A stretch of DNA of 64,000 nt from contig NZ_MUZA01000009.1 in NCBI RefSeq assembly GCF_021442385.1, positions 1-64,000 on the forward strand. Direction: 5' to 3'. The DNA is from Micromonospora sp. MH99. GTDB taxonomy: Bacteria; Actinomycetota; Actinomycetes; Mycobacteriales; Micromonosporaceae. Made by a program: the position numbers and the translations under genes. Below the pieces are notes generated by a model. That model ran no database searches. It saw only the letters and a list, made by a program, of their open reading frames with translations, and was not told the DNA's origin. Below are positions 32,884 through 41,454 of this stretch, in pieces. Every line of letters begins with the position of its first letter. Position 1 is the stretch's first letter.

Positions 32884-34113
32884 GTGCCGGCCGACGCCCC
32901 GCCGTCGGCCACCGGACACCGCCCTGCCGTGGCCGCGCCCCGCATCCGTCAGGTGGTGCTGAAGGTCCACTCCCGGTGCAACCTGGCCTGCGACTACTGC
33001 TACGTCTACCGCCACGCCGACCAGGGCTGGCGGGACCGGCCACGGGTGATGGCACCCGGCACCGTGAGCCGGGTCGCCGACCGGCTCGCCGCCCACGTGG
33101 CCCGGCACGGCACCGACCGGGTCCGGGTGGTGCTGCACGGCGGGGAGCCGCTGCTCGCCGGCCCCGCCGTGCTCGACCGGACGGTACGCACGCTGCGCGC
33201 CGCGATGCCCTGCGGCGTCGCACTCGACGTGGCGATGCAGACCAACGGGCTCCTGCTCGACGAGGCGACGCTCGACCTGTGCCACACGCACGGCATCGAC
33301 GTCGGGGTGAGCGTGGACGGCGACCGCGTCGCCAACGACCGCCACCGCCGCCACGCCGACGGCCGGGGCAGCTTCGCCGAGGTGGCCGCCGCGCTGCGCC
33401 TGCTGGCCCGACCCGAACACCGGGCCCGCTACGCAGGTCTGCTGTGCACCGTCGACCTGGCCAACGACCCGATCGCCGTCTACGAGGGCCTGCGGGAGTT
33501 CGACCCGCCCCGACTGGATCTGCTGCTGCCGCACGGCAACTGGAGCACTCCCCCACCCGGGCGCCACCCCGACGACCCCGCCACCCCGTACGCGGACTGG
33601 CTGATCGCCATTTTCGACAGCTGGTACGCCGAGACCCCCCGGCGTACCGGCATCCGACTGTTCGAGTCACTGATCGCGCTGCTGCTGGGCGGACACAGCG
33701 GCACCCAGGCGCTGGGCGCCGCCGAGCCGGACGTCATGACGATCGAGACCGACGGCACGATCGAGGGCACCGACACGCTCAAGACGACCACCGCGTCGGC
33801 GATGCGGACCGGCTTCGACGTCTTTCGGCACAGCTTCGACGAGGCGTTGCGCCACCCGTCGCTGGCCGGGCGTCCCATCGGGACCGCGGCGCTCGCGGCG
33901 GCCTGCCGGGCCTGCCCGGTCGTCGACGTCTGCGGCGGCGGCCTGTACGCGCACCGCTTCCGCGACGGCGCCGGCTTCACCCACCCGTCCGTCTACTGTG
34001 CCGACCTGCTGCGGCTGATCCAGCACGTGCGGACGGTGGTGACCGCCGACCTGGACGCGCTGCGCCGCCGCGTCGCCGGGGCGAGCGCGCCGACGCCTGT
34101 GGCACGCCCGTGA
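32884..34113 (+). CDS. fxsB: FxsB, radical SAM/SPASM maturase
   Basis: 409 aa. HSRCNLACDYCYVY holds the CxxxCxxC radical SAM cluster (Cys32, 36, 39), followed by VLHGGEPLLAG (GGE motif) and MQTNGLLLD. The C-terminal SPASM-like part has Cys at CRACPVVDVCGGGLYAHRF and a later YCADLL. FxsB family words include LPHGNWSTPPPGRHP. It probably installs a C-C or C-O crosslink on FxsA, by analogy with other SPASM maturases. The GTG start (32884) has no own site; coupling to fxsA is likely, and it overlaps the HExxH gene by four bases. Confidence 0.92.
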   Translation: MPADAPPSATGHRPAVAAPRIRQVVLKVHSRCNLACDYCYVYRHADQGWRDRPRVMAPGTVSRVADRLAAHVARHGTDRVRVVLHGGEPLLAGPAVLDRTVRTLRAAMPCGVALDVAMQTNGLLLDEATLDLCHTHGIDVGVSVDGDRVANDRHRRHADGRGSFAEVAAALRLLARPEHRARYAGLLCTVDLANDPIAVYEGLREFDPPRLDLLLPHGNWSTPPPGRHPDDPATPYADWLIAIFDSWYAETPRRTGIRLFESLIALLLGGHSGTQALGAAEPDVMTIETDGTIEGTDTLKTTTASAMRTGFDVFRHSFDEALRHPSLAGRPIGTAALAAACRACPVVDVCGGGLYAHRFRDGAGFTHPSVYCADLLRLIQHVRTVVTADLDALRRRVAGASAPTPVARP

Positions 34114-35804
34114 CGGGCCCCCTGTCGGCGGCGCAGCTCGCCGGACTGGCCCAGGGCCACGGCGACGCCTCCACCATCGCGGTGTTGCGGGGCGGGCAGC
34201 TCGGTCGCCGTCGGCTGCTGACCGTCGCCGCCGCCCGCGCCTGCCGTGGCGAGCCACTGGTCCGGCAGAGTCTGGAGCTGCTCACCCGCGCCGAGCACGC
34301 CCACCCGGCAACTGTCGCCGCGGTGCTGACCCACCCACCGGTGACCGGATGGGCCCGCGCCGCGCTCGACGGCGCCGCCGGCCCCGCCTACCTGGCCGCC
34401 CTCGCGGCTGCCGCGGCGACGCGCGCCGGCCTGACGTTCACGCTGACACTGCCCCGCCCGGGCGACGGTGTCCTGTCCCTGCCCACCGTCGGCGCGGCGA
34501 CCGGCCTGCCCTTCGACAGCCCGGTACGGCTCACCGGCGAGGCGGGCACGGTGCGGATCGGCAGCGGCGCGGACGAGGGCGTACGGATCGAGGCGGGCGG
34601 TGGCCGGCTGCTCGACGCGGGCGGCGGCGCAATCGGCTGGCTGCCGATACGCCGGACCACACCGTTCGACGCGGTCGAGGTGCTGGTCGACGACCAGGAC
34701 CCGTGGCGCGACTGCTACCACCGGCCGTCGACGCCCCGGCTGGACGACGTGTCGGCCGACCGGCTGGCCCGGCTCACCGCCGAGGCCGGGCGGTGGCTGC
34801 GGGCCCATCTTCCGGCGCACGCCGACGCACTGGCCGGGCTGCTGCGCACACTCGTGCCGCTGCGACCGCCGCCCTCGGGCAACCCGGTGAGCGCCACCAG
34901 CAGGGACGCGCTCGGTGCCATCGCGCTCTCGGTGCCCGCCGACGCGCGGACCCTGGCGCTGTTGCTCGTGCACGAGTTACAGCACACCAAACTCGGCGCG
35001 CTCGCCGATCTGGTCCCGCTGCACCGCCCGGGTGGGCCGGCCCGCTACCGGGCGCCCTGGCGACTGGACCCACGCCCGGTCGGTGCGCTGCTGCAAGGCG
35101 CGTACGCGCACCTGGGGGTGGCCGAGGTGTGGCGTTGCCGGCGGCACGAGGGCACCTCCGCCGCGCTCGAGTACGCGTACTGGCGGGAGCAGACCATCCG
35201 CGCGGTCCGGCAGCTCGCCGACGCGGCCGAGCTGACTCCGGCCGGCCGGTCCTTCGTGGCCGACATGGCGAGCACCCTGCGCGGCTGGCGTGACCCGGTC
35301 GACGGCGCGGTCGAGGCGGCCGTGCGGGACGTGGCGGACGCCAGCGCGGTGCGCTGGGGCCTGGCCAACCTGCTCCCCGACCCGGACCAGGTCGCCCGCT
35401 TGGCGCACGCGTGGCGACAGGGCGTGCCGCCGGAGGCCTGTCGCCAGGCGTCGACGGTCGTCCCGGCCGCGCCGCGTCCCGCCCTCACCATGGGCAGCGG
35501 TCCCGAGGGCGCCGTCCGCCATCGGCTCCTGGGCTCCGGCGGGCCGCCGGGGTCGAGCCCGAGCGACCAGGCGTACGCGGCGGGCAACGCCGAGGACGCG
35601 TTGGCCGGGTACCGGCGACGTGTCGCCGCCGACTGCGGGGACGTCGACGCCTGGGTGGGGTTGGCCCTGACCGCCCACCACACCGGGCAGCCGGTCGCGG
35701 CCGGGGTGCTGACCAGCCGGCCCGAGCTGGTGCGGGCGCTGAGCCACACGCTCCCCGACGCCGACCCGCTCGCGCTCGCGACCTGGCTGGCGCAGTCCGC
35801 CTGA
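34110..35804 (+). CDS. HEXXH-motif protein of the FxSxx-COOH system
   Basis: 564 aa starting at GTG 34110 inside the fxsB stop (GTGA). The centre has LALLLVHELQHTKLGALADL with H288-E289-x-x-H292, the motif of the mod_HExxH family (TIGR04267) that travels with FxsA/FxsB. NCBI names many relatives aKG-HExxH-type peptide beta-hydroxylases; whether this is hydroxylase or metalloprotease cannot be told from sequence. The N-terminal 250 residues are Ala-rich helices, and the C-terminal third contains a repeat-like part DAYAAGNAEDALAGYRRRVAADCGD resembling one TPR. Its 3' 760 bases lie antisense under the extended FxsT frame. Confidence 0.85.
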   Translation: MTGPLSAAQLAGLAQGHGDASTIAVLRGGQLGRRRLLTVAAARACRGEPLVRQSLELLTRAEHAHPATVAAVLTHPPVTGWARAALDGAAGPAYLAALAAAAATRAGLTFTLTLPRPGDGVLSLPTVGAATGLPFDSPVRLTGEAGTVRIGSGADEGVRIEAGGGRLLDAGGGAIGWLPIRRTTPFDAVEVLVDDQDPWRDCYHRPSTPRLDDVSADRLARLTAEAGRWLRAHLPAHADALAGLLRTLVPLRPPPSGNPVSATSRDALGAIALSVPADARTLALLLVHELQHTKLGALADLVPLHRPGGPARYRAPWRLDPRPVGALLQGAYAHLGVAEVWRCRRHEGTSAALEYAYWREQTIRAVRQLADAAELTPAGRSFVADMASTLRGWRDPVDGAVEAAVRDVADASAVRWGLANLLPDPDQVARLAHAWRQGVPPEACRQASTVVPAAPRPALTMGSGPEGAVRHRLLGSGGPPGSSPSDQAYAAGNAEDALAGYRRRVAADCGDVDAWVGLALTAHHTGQPVAAGVLTSRPELVRALSHTLPDADPLALATWLAQSA

Positions 35805-38800
35805 GCGGTCGGTTGCGAACAGTAACTCCGCCCCGCCCCGCTCCGCTCCGGCCCGGCCTGCCTTGCCCTGCCCCGCCCCGCCCCGGCCCGCCCGGCCTGC
35901 CTTGCCCTGCCCCGGCCCGCCGCGAGGCCAGGGGGCAGGGGCAGTTGCGTCCTTTGCTCTGCTTCAACGGGCGCAACACTCGCGGCCGAGCGGTGTTGCG
36001 TGGAGTGAAGCAGAGCAAAGGACGCACGAGAGATGTCCGAGGCGGGACCGCGACGCCGTCGAGGCGGGGCCGCGCGGGACGGCGCGGCGATCGGCGGCAC
36101 AGGACGGCGGCCCCGGTACGGCGCGGGACGGCGGCACAGGACGGCAGCGCGAGACGGCGGGACGGCGGGACGGCGGGACGGGACGGCGGGACGGCGGGAC
36201 GGCGGGACGGGACGGCGGGGCGGGGGGTTGTCACCGCCGAAGAGCTGCACCAACTGGCCGAACGCCTCGTCGTAGAGGGCCCGGCCGGCGTCCGCCTCGC
36301 TCTCGGTGGCCTGCCGGCTCAGCGCCAGGTTGACCGAGGCCGAGAGCGTGTCCGGGTGCTCGGCGCCCAGCGCCCGGGTCAGCTCCACGTACGCGGTGGT
36401 GTCCAGCAGCAACGCGTTGTCGCCGTCGCCGAGGGCGAACAGGTCGTTGGCCAGGTTGAGGGTGGCCAGCAGGGTGTGCGGGTGCCGCTCGCCGAGGTTG
36501 GTCAGCAACTGGTCACGGACCCGCTGGGACAGTTCGCGGGCCTGGGTGTGGTCGCCCTGCTTGCGCAGCAGCACGCCGAGGTTGTTCAGGCAGGCCAGGG
36601 TGATGGCGTGCGACTCGCCAAGCACCTCGTTGTAGCCGTCGCGCAGGCGGCGTGCCACCCGCAGGGCGGTCTGGTTGTCGCCCACCGCCGACCAGGTGGT
36701 GGCCAGGGCCATCTCGGCGGAGAGCGTGTCGGCGTGCTCACCGCCGAGGGTGCGCTGGTAGCGGACCACGGTGCGTTCGATCAGCCGGTGCGCGTCGGCG
36801 AAGCGCCCGAGCTGCCGCAGGGTCAGCGCCAACTCCTTCGCCGTCCGCAGGGTCTCCGGATGGTCCGCGCCGATCACCTTCTGCTGAGTGGCGTAGGTGC
36901 GTTGCAGGACACTGTGCGACCGCCACAGCTCGCCGGTGTCGCGCAGGCCGCGGCCGTAGTTGCTGGCCGAGGCGAGGGTGGAGGGGTCCTCCTCACCGAA
37001 GCGGTCCCGCCGCCGCTCGTGGATGTGCTGGTCGAGTGCGGCGGCGCCGCGGAAGTCGCCGACCAGGCGCAGCGACACGGCGAGGTTGTTCTCCGCGGTC
37101 AGCGTACGACCGCTGTCGTCGCCGAAGCTGCGTACGCTCAGCTCCAGGGTGCGCCGGTCCTGTGCCTCGGCCTCGTGGTACAGGCCCTGGGCGCGCAGGT
37201 CCGCACCGAGGCTGCGGGCCGTCATCAGGGTGTAGAGGTGCTCCTCGCCGAAGATCCGCCGCTGCCGGTCGTAGACGTCCCGGTCGATCTCGTACGCCCG
37301 GTCGAAGTGGCTCTGCGCGCGTAGGACGTTCGCCAGGTGGAAGCGCATCCGCAGCGTGGTGGGGTCGTCCTCGTCGGTGTCGCGCCACGCGGACAGCGAC
37401 TCCTCGGCCAGCGCGCGGCTGGTGTCGTAGTCACCCCTGCGGTAGAGGTAGCGCACGATGTCCACGACCAGCTGCCGGGCCTCGTCCATCGTGGACAGGT
37501 GCAGGCCGCTGGGGCGTACGTGCGGCCACAGCTCGGCGTACCGCGGCCAGTTGACCGGCTTGTCGGGGTCGCGCGGGCTGGCGGCGGCGAGCAGCAGTTG
37601 CGCCTCCCGGCGGGCCTGGTCGGGGTCGTCCAACTGGTCCTGGATGACGAGCTGCACCAGCCGGTGGATCCGCACCGAGTTGTTCTCCGCGTCGACCTGG
37701 GCCAGGCCGTAGCGGCCCAGTTCGGCGGTGACCAGACCCTGCAGGATCGGGTCGGTGAGCGTCGGGTCGATCGGGGCCATGAAGCTGGCGAAGCGGTCGC
37801 CGGTGAGCATCGCGACCGGGATCGGCTCCGGCGCGTAGAACGAGCACAGCTCCAGCAGCCGGGCCGCCGCCGGTTTCTCCTCGCGCAACTGGCCGAGGGT
37901 GAACAGCCAGGTCGCGGCGAGCGCCTTGGAGTAGCCGGCGGACTGCCGGCCGTCGAGGATGCGCAGCAGGCCGGGGGTGTCCAGCGAACTAAGGTACTTT
38001 TCGACCTGCATGGCGCTGGCCCGCAGGTACGCTGCGCCCTGCTCGACGGCGAGCGGCAGGTCGCCCAGCTTCTCGGCTACCTGCGCGGCCTCGGCGTCGG
38101 TGAGCCCGCGGACCCGGTCGCGCAGCAGTTGGACGCTCTCGGCGCGGTCGAACACGGTCAGCTCGGTAGCGGTGGCATACTCGCTCCAGCTCTGGTCGCG
38201 GGTCGTGAGCAGGACGTGGCCGGGCCCCTGCGGCAGCAGCGCCCGGGTGGCGCGGGTGGGCTTGTCGGCGTTGTCCAGGACGATCAGCCAGCGCCGGTCG
38301 GGCCCGGCGCGGCGCAGCGTGTCGAGCACCCGGCGGGCCGCCTCGGCGCCGCCGCCCGTGCCCAGCCCCATCGCCTGGCCGAGGTCGGCCAGACCGCCGC
38401 GGATCCGGTCCTCGCTGTCCGCCGGGATCCACCAGACCAGGTCGTAGTCGCGGCCGAAGCGCAGCGCGTACTCGGCGGCGAGCTGTGTCTTGCCGACGCC
38501 GCCGAGGCCGTGCACGACCTGGGTGGCCGAATCCGGCGAGGTGGTGAGGCGGTCGCGCAGCGCCTCCAACTGCGCGGCGCGGCCGACGAACGGCGTGCCG
38601 TGCTGGCGGACGTTGGAGATCGCCGGGAACGGGCCGGGGAACCGGCCGACCGCGCGGCCGCCGGCCGTGACCGTCGCCGTTCCCGCCGCCTCCAGCAGCC
38701 GGGTCCGTGCCGTGGACGGGTCGCTGTCGGTGAGGTCGACCGGGCTGTGCTCGCTGTACGGGGCGGTCAGCCGCGACTCGTCGACCCGCAGCGGCACCAG

Positions 38801-40072
38801 CACTCCCCCGCCGCCGAGCTGGTCGCGACCGGTGGCGCTCTTCCACACCTCACCCGCGAGGGGGGTGCTCGCGTAGTGCCGCGTGAGCACGGCCAGCACC
38901 CGGCTGGCACCGCTGACCGCCCGGTCGAACTCGGCCCGTCCGCCGGCGAGCAGCGGCACGTCCAGCGCGCGCCGGTCCACCCGCAACCCGGCGTCCTCCA
39001 ACTGGTCGGTGATCCACTCGGCCCAGAGCCGGTCGGCGGAGGCGTAGCTGAGCAGCACAGCCTGCTCGGCGGTGAGCCGGCTCCGTTCGAACTCGGCCAG
39101 CGAGCGGCGACGGTCCGACTCGCCGATCGGGTGCAGCTGGGTGATCCTCCCGTCGGTGATCACCGAGGCGAGCTGCTCGTACGCGGCCAGCAGGGTGCCG
39201 ACCTGCTCGGGCCGGTCGCCGAACGCGGCGAGGATCTCCTCGTACGCGTAGAAGGTGCGGTACGGCACCTCGATGGTGTTCCAGTAGCGGGCGGCCGCCG
39301 CGTCGGAGAGGTGGTCCAGGAACGGGGCGAACTCGGCGCGGACCAGGTCCCGGCCGGTCTCCAGCTTGCGCAGCTCGGCGTCCTCCACACGCATCGGCAC
39401 CGGCAGCAGCAGCGGCGGGTCGTCCGGGCGCTGGCTGCGGATGGACCGGGCCACCGCCGCCGCGCCGCGGATGCTCTGGGTGGACATGGTGAAGCAGTTG
39501 ACGACCAGGTCGGGCAGTTGGACGGTACAGATGCCGGCGACGTCGCTGAGACCGGTGCGGCTGTCGATCAGCACCACGTCGTACTCGGTGCGCATCTGCG
39601 CCCGGACCGCGTCGATGAACGACGCGCCGCCCTGGCGCTCGTAGAAGTTGGCCCAGTCGAAGGTGCTCACCAGCCGCGAGTACGCCGAGTCCTGCTGCCC
39701 GGCGGCCACGAAGTCGATCACGCCGCCGTGGCTGAAGTCCCAGTTCAGCGAGACCGCACGGCGTTGGATCTTGGCGTGACCGGTGAGGAGTTCCTGGGAG
39801 TCCTCGTCACGGTTGCGCTGCATCGTGGCGATCGAGTAATCCCAGATCATCTCGATGACGCCGGGGGTGGCGCGTAACTCCTTGTCGCGCAGGAACGGGT
39901 GGAAGTAGCGGTGCAGGCCCGGAGACTCCAGGTCCCAGTCGACGACCAGCACCTGCAACCCCTGGCTGGCCAGGATCCAGGCCACGTTGGCCAGCGCCAT
40001 CGTGCGGCCGGTGCCGCCCTTGTACGAGTAGAAGGTCACGATCTGGCCGCGTGCCGTCTCGTTCACCGCCAT
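35045..40072 (-). CDS. fxsT: FxsT: P-loop/TIR/NB-ARC/TPR protein of the FxSxx-COOH system, 3' end disrupted
   Basis: ATG 40072 with GGGGAGG upstream. Order: MinD/ParA-like P-loop YSYKGGTGRTMALANV (Lys18); TIR-like domain about residues 337-460 (AVLLSYASADRLWAEWITDQLEDAG); NB-ARC NTPase with GLGGVGKTQLAAEYAL (522-537) and RRWLIVLDNAD; winged-helix region; then about ten tetratricopeptide repeats from 880 to 1280 (TLRMRFHLANVLRAQSHFDRA type). Conserved similarity ends near residue 1282 at base 36227 with LFGGDN. After that the frame enters a GC tandem repeat, runs through a terminator-like hairpin and antisense into the HExxH gene as Pro/Arg/Ala low complexity to 35045. The true stop was probably lost by repeat-associated frameshift. 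A STAND-type sensor role is inferred. Confidence 0.85.
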   Translation of the reverse strand: MAVNETARGQIVTFYSYKGGTGRTMALANVAWILASQGLQVLVVDWDLESPGLHRYFHPFLRDKELRATPGVIEMIWDYSIATMQRNRDEDSQELLTGHAKIQRRAVSLNWDFSHGGVIDFVAAGQQDSAYSRLVSTFDWANFYERQGGASFIDAVRAQMRTEYDVVLIDSRTGLSDVAGICTVQLPDLVVNCFTMSTQSIRGAAAVARSIRSQRPDDPPLLLPVPMRVEDAELRKLETGRDLVRAEFAPFLDHLSDAAAARYWNTIEVPYRTFYAYEEILAAFGDRPEQVGTLLAAYEQLASVITDGRITQLHPIGESDRRRSLAEFERSRLTAEQAVLLSYASADRLWAEWITDQLEDAGLRVDRRALDVPLLAGGRAEFDRAVSGASRVLAVLTRHYASTPLAGEVWKSATGRDQLGGGGVLVPLRVDESRLTAPYSEHSPVDLTDSDPSTARTRLLEAAGTATVTAGGRAVGRFPGPFPAISNVRQHGTPFVGRAAQLEALRDRLTTSPDSATQVVHGLGGVGKTQLAAEYALRFGRDYDLVWWIPADSEDRIRGGLADLGQAMGLGTGGGAEAARRVLDTLRRAGPDRRWLIVLDNADKPTRATRALLPQGPGHVLLTTRDQSWSEYATATELTVFDRAESVQLLRDRVRGLTDAEAAQVAEKLGDLPLAVEQGAAYLRASAMQVEKYLSSLDTPGLLRILDGRQSAGYSKALAATWLFTLGQLREEKPAAARLLELCSFYAPEPIPVAMLTGDRFASFMAPIDPTLTDPILQGLVTAELGRYGLAQVDAENNSVRIHRLVQLVIQDQLDDPDQARREAQLLLAAASPRDPDKPVNWPRYAELWPHVRPSGLHLSTMDEARQLVVDIVRYLYRRGDYDTSRALAEESLSAWRDTDEDDPTTLRMRFHLANVLRAQSHFDRAYEIDRDVYDRQRRIFGEEHLYTLMTARSLGADLRAQGLYHEAEAQDRRTLELSVRSFGDDSGRTLTAENNLAVSLRLVGDFRGAAALDQHIHERRRDRFGEEDPSTLASASNYGRGLRDTGELWRSHSVLQRTYATQQKVIGADHPETLRTAKELALTLRQLGRFADAHRLIERTVVRYQRTLGGEHADTLSAEMALATTWSAVGDNQTALRVARRLRDGYNEVLGESHAITLACLNNLGVLLRKQGDHTQARELSQRVRDQLLTNLGERHPHTLLATLNLANDLFALGDGDNALLLDTTAYVELTRALGAEHPDTLSASVNLALSRQATESEADAGRALYDEAFGQLVQLFGGDNPPPRRPVPPSRRPAVPSRRPAVPPSRAAVLCRRPAPYRGRRPVPPIAAPSRAAPPRRRRGPASDISRASFALLHSTQHRSAASVAPVEAEQRTQLPLPPGLAAGRGRARQAGRAGAGRGRARQAGPERSGAGRSYCSQPTAQADCASQVASASGSASGSVWLSARTSSGRLVSTPAATGCPVWWAVRANPTQASTSPQSAATRRRYPANASSALPAAYAWSLGLDPGGPPEPRSRWRTAPSGPLPMVRAGRGAAGTTVDAWRQASGGTPCRHACAKRATWSGSGSRLARPQRTALASATSRTAASTAPSTGSRQPRRVLAMSATKDRPAGVSSAASASCRTARMVCSRQYAYSSAAEVPSCRRQRHTSATPRCAYAPCSSAPTGRGSSRQGAR
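35852..35914. repeat. Two copies of a 24-bp GC-rich repeat
   Basis: Copies at 35852-35875 and 35891-35914 share CCCGGCCTGCCTTGCCCTGC plus four more bases. They sit between the HExxH stop and the large hairpin, in C/G-strand-biased sequence from 35826. Confidence 0.6.
35946..36026. terminator. Long hairpin with 21-bp perfect arms
   Basis: Arms at 35946-35966 and 36006-36026 are exact reverse complements; an inner stem pairs CGCAACAC (35972-35979) with GTGTTGCG (35993-36000). It lies between the convergent HExxH and FxsT genes and so should terminate both. Its presence inside the FxsT extended frame argues that FxsT normally ends before it. Confidence 0.7.
36153..36220. repeat. Tandem repeat of GACGGCGG at FxsT 3' end
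   Basis: At least eight near-perfect 8-bp units, arranged as three units plus GACGG in a higher-order period of about 29. A looser similar repeat extends back to 36070. On the minus strand it encodes PSRRPAV-type low complexity directly after the conserved end of FxsT. Confidence 0.7.
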
Positions 40073-40084
40073 GGCGTGCCTCCC

Positions 40085-41326
40085 CTAGGGACCTTCGAGG
40101 ATCGGGCGCAGACCGGAGCCGTCGGTGGGCGGCTCCTGGTAGACCGTGCCCGTGCGGTAGATCCGGCCCTGCTCGACCACCAGCACGTCCTCCAGTTCCT
40201 CCTGGAAGCGTGCGGAGGTCGCGATCTCGGTGCGCCACACGTCGCGGGTGTTGTGCAGCACGTGATGCGGGAGCACCCGGGCCAGGGTGTCCCACATCTT
40301 GCGGTTGCCGCCGGCGGCCGCGTCGTCGGCGGCCGTCCACGGCACCAGCACCGGCGCCCGTGGCGAGTCCACGTCCCGGTCGTAGCCGATCAGGCTGACC
40401 TGGTAGCGCGGCAGGTCGGCCGACCAGACGTCGACCACCAGCACGACGATCTGGTTGTGCGCCCGCGCCCACTCCCGGACCGCCGCCAGCTCCTCGGCGT
40501 CCTCCACCGTCCAGCCGTAGCTCTTGGTGGTGGCGATGGCCCCGGCCCAGCTGCCGATCGGCACCTCGAGCTCGGGTCGGTACGGCCGCCAGTCCCGCGA
40601 GACCGCGCCGTAGCGCTCCTCGGCGCCGGGCCGGCTGCCGGCCAGCTCGGCGGAGCTGCCGGCGACCAGCACGATGTGCACGTGCCGGGCGCTGGTGGCC
40701 CGCTGCACAGTCGTCGACACGCTCGGGCCGTGGTGCGCCTGCGGCCGCGTCGGCCGGTCGAAGGCACTTGTCACCTTGGACAGCACGGGACGCTGCGCCG
40801 GCCGGTGCAGGGTGTGGTCGCGGGCGGTCTGCACGATGTGCCGGGCGAGGGCGTCGACGAAGTCCTTGTAGTCGTCCTCGTGCCGTTTGCGCTGCTTGAG
40901 GGTGAGCAGGCCGTCCTGGGCGTAGGCGGTGCCGGTGTGGAAGTTGCGGTACTGGAAGCCGGCGACCGCCTTGGGCAGCCGGTCGCACGGGAGCCACTGC
41001 ACCGGCACGATCGCGGGTGGACGGACGCGGAACTGCCGCTCGTGCTCGTCGATCCGGTCGACGAAGACCTGGAACTCCCGGCCGCAGTAGTCGCTGACGA
41101 CGTACCGGGGCGAGGTGAGCGCGATGAGGCAGGCGCTGGTGGACAACGCGTCGGACAGGGTGTCCGGCCAGGTGCTGCCGAGTGGGATGTGCCCGTCGAT
41201 GAACCCTGCCTCGTCCCAGTGCAGGGCGGCCAGCCCGGCGACGGCCTCACTGAGATCGACGAAGAACTCGTGGATCTGGCTGTTGCGGTTGTCCTCCTGG
41301 GCGTAACTCAGGAAAAAGAGTGGCAC
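40085..41326 (-). CDS. fxsC: FxsC, TIR-like protein of the FxSxx-COOH system
   Basis: 413 aa, GTG 41326 with GGAGG five bases upstream, ending 12 bases before fxsT. The N-terminal 130 residues are TIR-like: MPLFFLSYAQEDN, ALSTSACLIALTSPRYVVSDYCGREFQVF. The C-terminal part (from about residue 205, HVHIVLVAGSSAELAG) is a second alpha/beta domain specific to FxsC. A catalytic NADase Glu is not obvious. Pairing FxsC with FxsT and the FxsA/FxsB peptide set is the standard locus; the combination of TIR and NB-ARC parts suggests a sensing or defence role, unproven. Confidence 0.9.
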   Translation of the reverse strand: MPLFFLSYAQEDNRNSQIHEFFVDLSEAVAGLAALHWDEAGFIDGHIPLGSTWPDTLSDALSTSACLIALTSPRYVVSDYCGREFQVFVDRIDEHERQFRVRPPAIVPVQWLPCDRLPKAVAGFQYRNFHTGTAYAQDGLLTLKQRKRHEDDYKDFVDALARHIVQTARDHTLHRPAQRPVLSKVTSAFDRPTRPQAHHGPSVSTTVQRATSARHVHIVLVAGSSAELAGSRPGAEERYGAVSRDWRPYRPELEVPIGSWAGAIATTKSYGWTVEDAEELAAVREWARAHNQIVVLVVDVWSADLPRYQVSLIGYDRDVDSPRAPVLVPWTAADDAAAGGNRKMWDTLARVLPHHVLHNTRDVWRTEIATSARFQEELEDVLVVEQGRIYRTGTVYQEPPTDGSGLRPILEGP

Positions 41327-41364
41327 GCCCGCCTCCGCTCACGGGTTCCACGACCGGTAGGCAC

Positions 41365-41370
41365 AGTATA
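41365..41370 (-). promoter_or_regulatory. Putative -10 (TATACT) for fxsC-fxsT
   Basis: On the minus strand TATACT at 41370-41365 is a good -10; start would be near 41358, giving a leader of about 30 bases with the ribosome-binding site. The -35 is weak. Confidence 0.4.
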
Positions 41371-41454
41371 GGACCGTCGATGCCACCTCACCCGGGCCGC
41401 GATCATCGCCGCTGGCCCGCGCAGAGTCATATGCCCGACGCTTTGGGGTAGACC

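Noticed and set aside
32286..35804. 1172-aa reading frame ending with the HExxH gene
   Set aside because: Upstream part is a shadow of fxsA/fxsB; the true start is GTG 34110 overlapping the fxsB stop.
36153..36220. Possible CRISPR array
   Set aside because: The 8-bp units are contiguous, with no unique spacers.
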